NCBI GenBank assembly: GCA_003157225.1
Contig: PMIZ01000492.1
Coordinates: 1-5,850, forward strand
Origin: Actinomycetota bacterium
GTDB lineage: Bacteria > Actinomycetota > Thermoleophilia > RBG-16-64-13
Length of the DNA: 5,850 nucleotides
Reading direction: 5' to 3'
Shown here: positions 5,650 through 5,850 of the stretch, piece after piece
Numbering within the stretch: position 1 is the first letter of the stretch
How the letters are laid out: each line of letters opens with the position of its first letter
Made by a program: the position numbers and the translations under genes
The notes under the pieces: generated by a model
Databases searched by the model: none
What the model was told of the DNA's origin: nothing
The model's input: only the letters and a program-made list of their open reading frames with translations

Positions 5650-5687
5650 TGGTCGCGACATTCTATACTCTGGTCGCGCATCGACCA
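5650..5687. repeat. TGGTCG repeats flanking the divergent -10 elements (operator-like)
   Basis: TGGTCGCG occurs at 5650-5657 and 5671-5678, 21 bp apart (two helical turns). The complement CGACCA at 5682-5687 forms a dyad with the second copy (TGGTCG-CGCAT-CGACCA). GTCGCGAC at 5652-5659 is itself palindromic. The copies bracket the -10 elements and cover the leftward -35, the usual place for a repressor site. No regulator gene is in view. Confidence 0.45.
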
Positions 5688-5688
5688 A
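5660..5688 (-). promoter_or_regulatory. Sigma-70-type promoter of the PepSY-like gene
   Basis: On the minus strand, TTGGTC (5688-5683) is separated by exactly 17 bases from TAGAAT (5665-5660). The -10 matches five of six and the -35 has the TTG core. Transcription should start near 5653, giving a leader of about 15 bases to TTG 5638 or 45 to ATA 5608. Confidence 0.6.
5664..5669 (+). promoter_or_regulatory. Candidate -10 element for the gene at 5768
   Basis: TATACT on the plus strand, five of six to consensus, lies back to back with the leftward -10. No clear -35 is seen near 5641-5646. It would give a leader of about 90 bases containing the hairpin at 5704-5740. Confidence 0.35.
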
Positions 5689-5703
5689 GCATGGCGGCAG
5701 CGC

Positions 5704-5740
5704 CGTTGGGAACCGACGAACGGTGACTCACGGTCCAACG
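5704..5740 (+). promoter_or_regulatory. Inverted repeat in the leader of the 5768 gene
   Basis: CGTTGG (5704-5709) pairs with CCAACG (5735-5740). After a two-base bulge, ACCG (5712-5715) pairs with CGGT (5731-5734). This makes a ten-pair stem with a 15-base loop. A second CGGT at 5721-5724 offers an alternative partner. No T-run follows, so it is not a terminator; a leader structure or operator is possible. Confidence 0.35.
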
Positions 5741-5767
5741 CCCGTCAGCTGAGGAAAGGAGCAGAAC

Positions 5768-5850
5768 ATGGCACCGAGATCGCGGACTTGTTGGATGGCA
5801 GTCGCGGCGCTTGGCGCGTTGATAGTTCTGGCTCTTGTCGCCGTCGCTTG
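5768..5850 (+). CDS. N-terminus of an exported protein, probably a lipoprotein (partial, 3' end off window)
   Basis: ATG 5768 follows AGGAG (5757-5761) with six-base spacing. The 27 visible residues are MAPRSRTCWMAVAALGAL followed by IVLALVAVA, a basic n-region and a hydrophobic core. The last two bases of the window are TG; if the next base is C or T, codon 28 is cysteine in a VAVA-C lipobox. The mature protein is not visible, so the function is unknown. It is divergent from the PepSY-like gene. Confidence 0.72.
   Translation, partial: MAPRSRTCWMAVAALGALIVLALVAVA

Noticed and set aside
5277..5726. 149-codon plus-strand ORF across the PepSY-like gene start and promoter region
   Set aside because: It is antisense to the lipoprotein linker and signal peptide and spans the divergent promoter; its composition is Ala/Ser/Thr mirror sequence without a ribosome site.

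Overview
The window is high-GC DNA with strong G/C preference at third codon positions. It carries several lipoprotein-type signal peptides and good Shine-Dalgarno sites. Together with the Thr-rich, LppX-like and PepSY-like lipoproteins, this suggests a high-GC Gram-positive bacterium, most likely an actinomycetote, possibly an uncultured lineage. That placement is inference; no rRNA or phylogenetic marker is present. I see no mobile element, tRNA, rRNA or CRISPR array.

Layout from left to right. (1) Minus strand, 1-859: a gene running off the left edge, encoding an N-terminal zinc ribbon, a Pro/Tyr/Ala-rich linker, one membrane helix and an exported NTF2-like/DUF4878-like domain. (2) Minus strand, about 897-1102: a small open region with coding-like base composition that changes frame midway, read as a frameshifted or overlapping small gene just upstream of the zinc-ribbon gene. 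(3) Plus strand, 1250-1696: a plastocyanin/amicyanin-type cupredoxin lipoprotein. (4) Plus strand, 1767-2993: an M24 Xaa-Pro aminopeptidase with all metal ligands present and a probably leaderless start. (5) Minus strand, 2990-3232: an 80-residue two-helix membrane protein whose stop codon overlaps the peptidase stop. (6) Plus strand, 3416-4537: an LppX/LprG-like lipoprotein preceded by a run of palindromes and followed by a strong intrinsic terminator. (7) Minus strand, 4640-5638: a PepSY-like lipoprotein with an ambiguous, possibly AUA, start. (8) Plus strand, 5768 to the right edge: a signal peptide that appears to reach its lipobox cysteine exactly at the window end.

Genes alternate strand almost one by one, so most are probably their own transcription units. 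The common theme is the cell envelope: three lipoproteins plus a probable fourth, a tail-anchored-like zinc-ribbon protein and a small membrane protein, several sharing Thr/Ser-rich low-complexity linkers. The peptidase is the one clearly cytosolic enzyme. No new multi-gene system is evident. The least expected signals are in the non-coding parts: overlapping palindromes in the 3416 leader, repeats around the divergent promoter at 5650-5688, an extended -10 placed for leaderless transcription at 1751-1759, and a perfect Shine-Dalgarno in front of an ATA codon at 5608.
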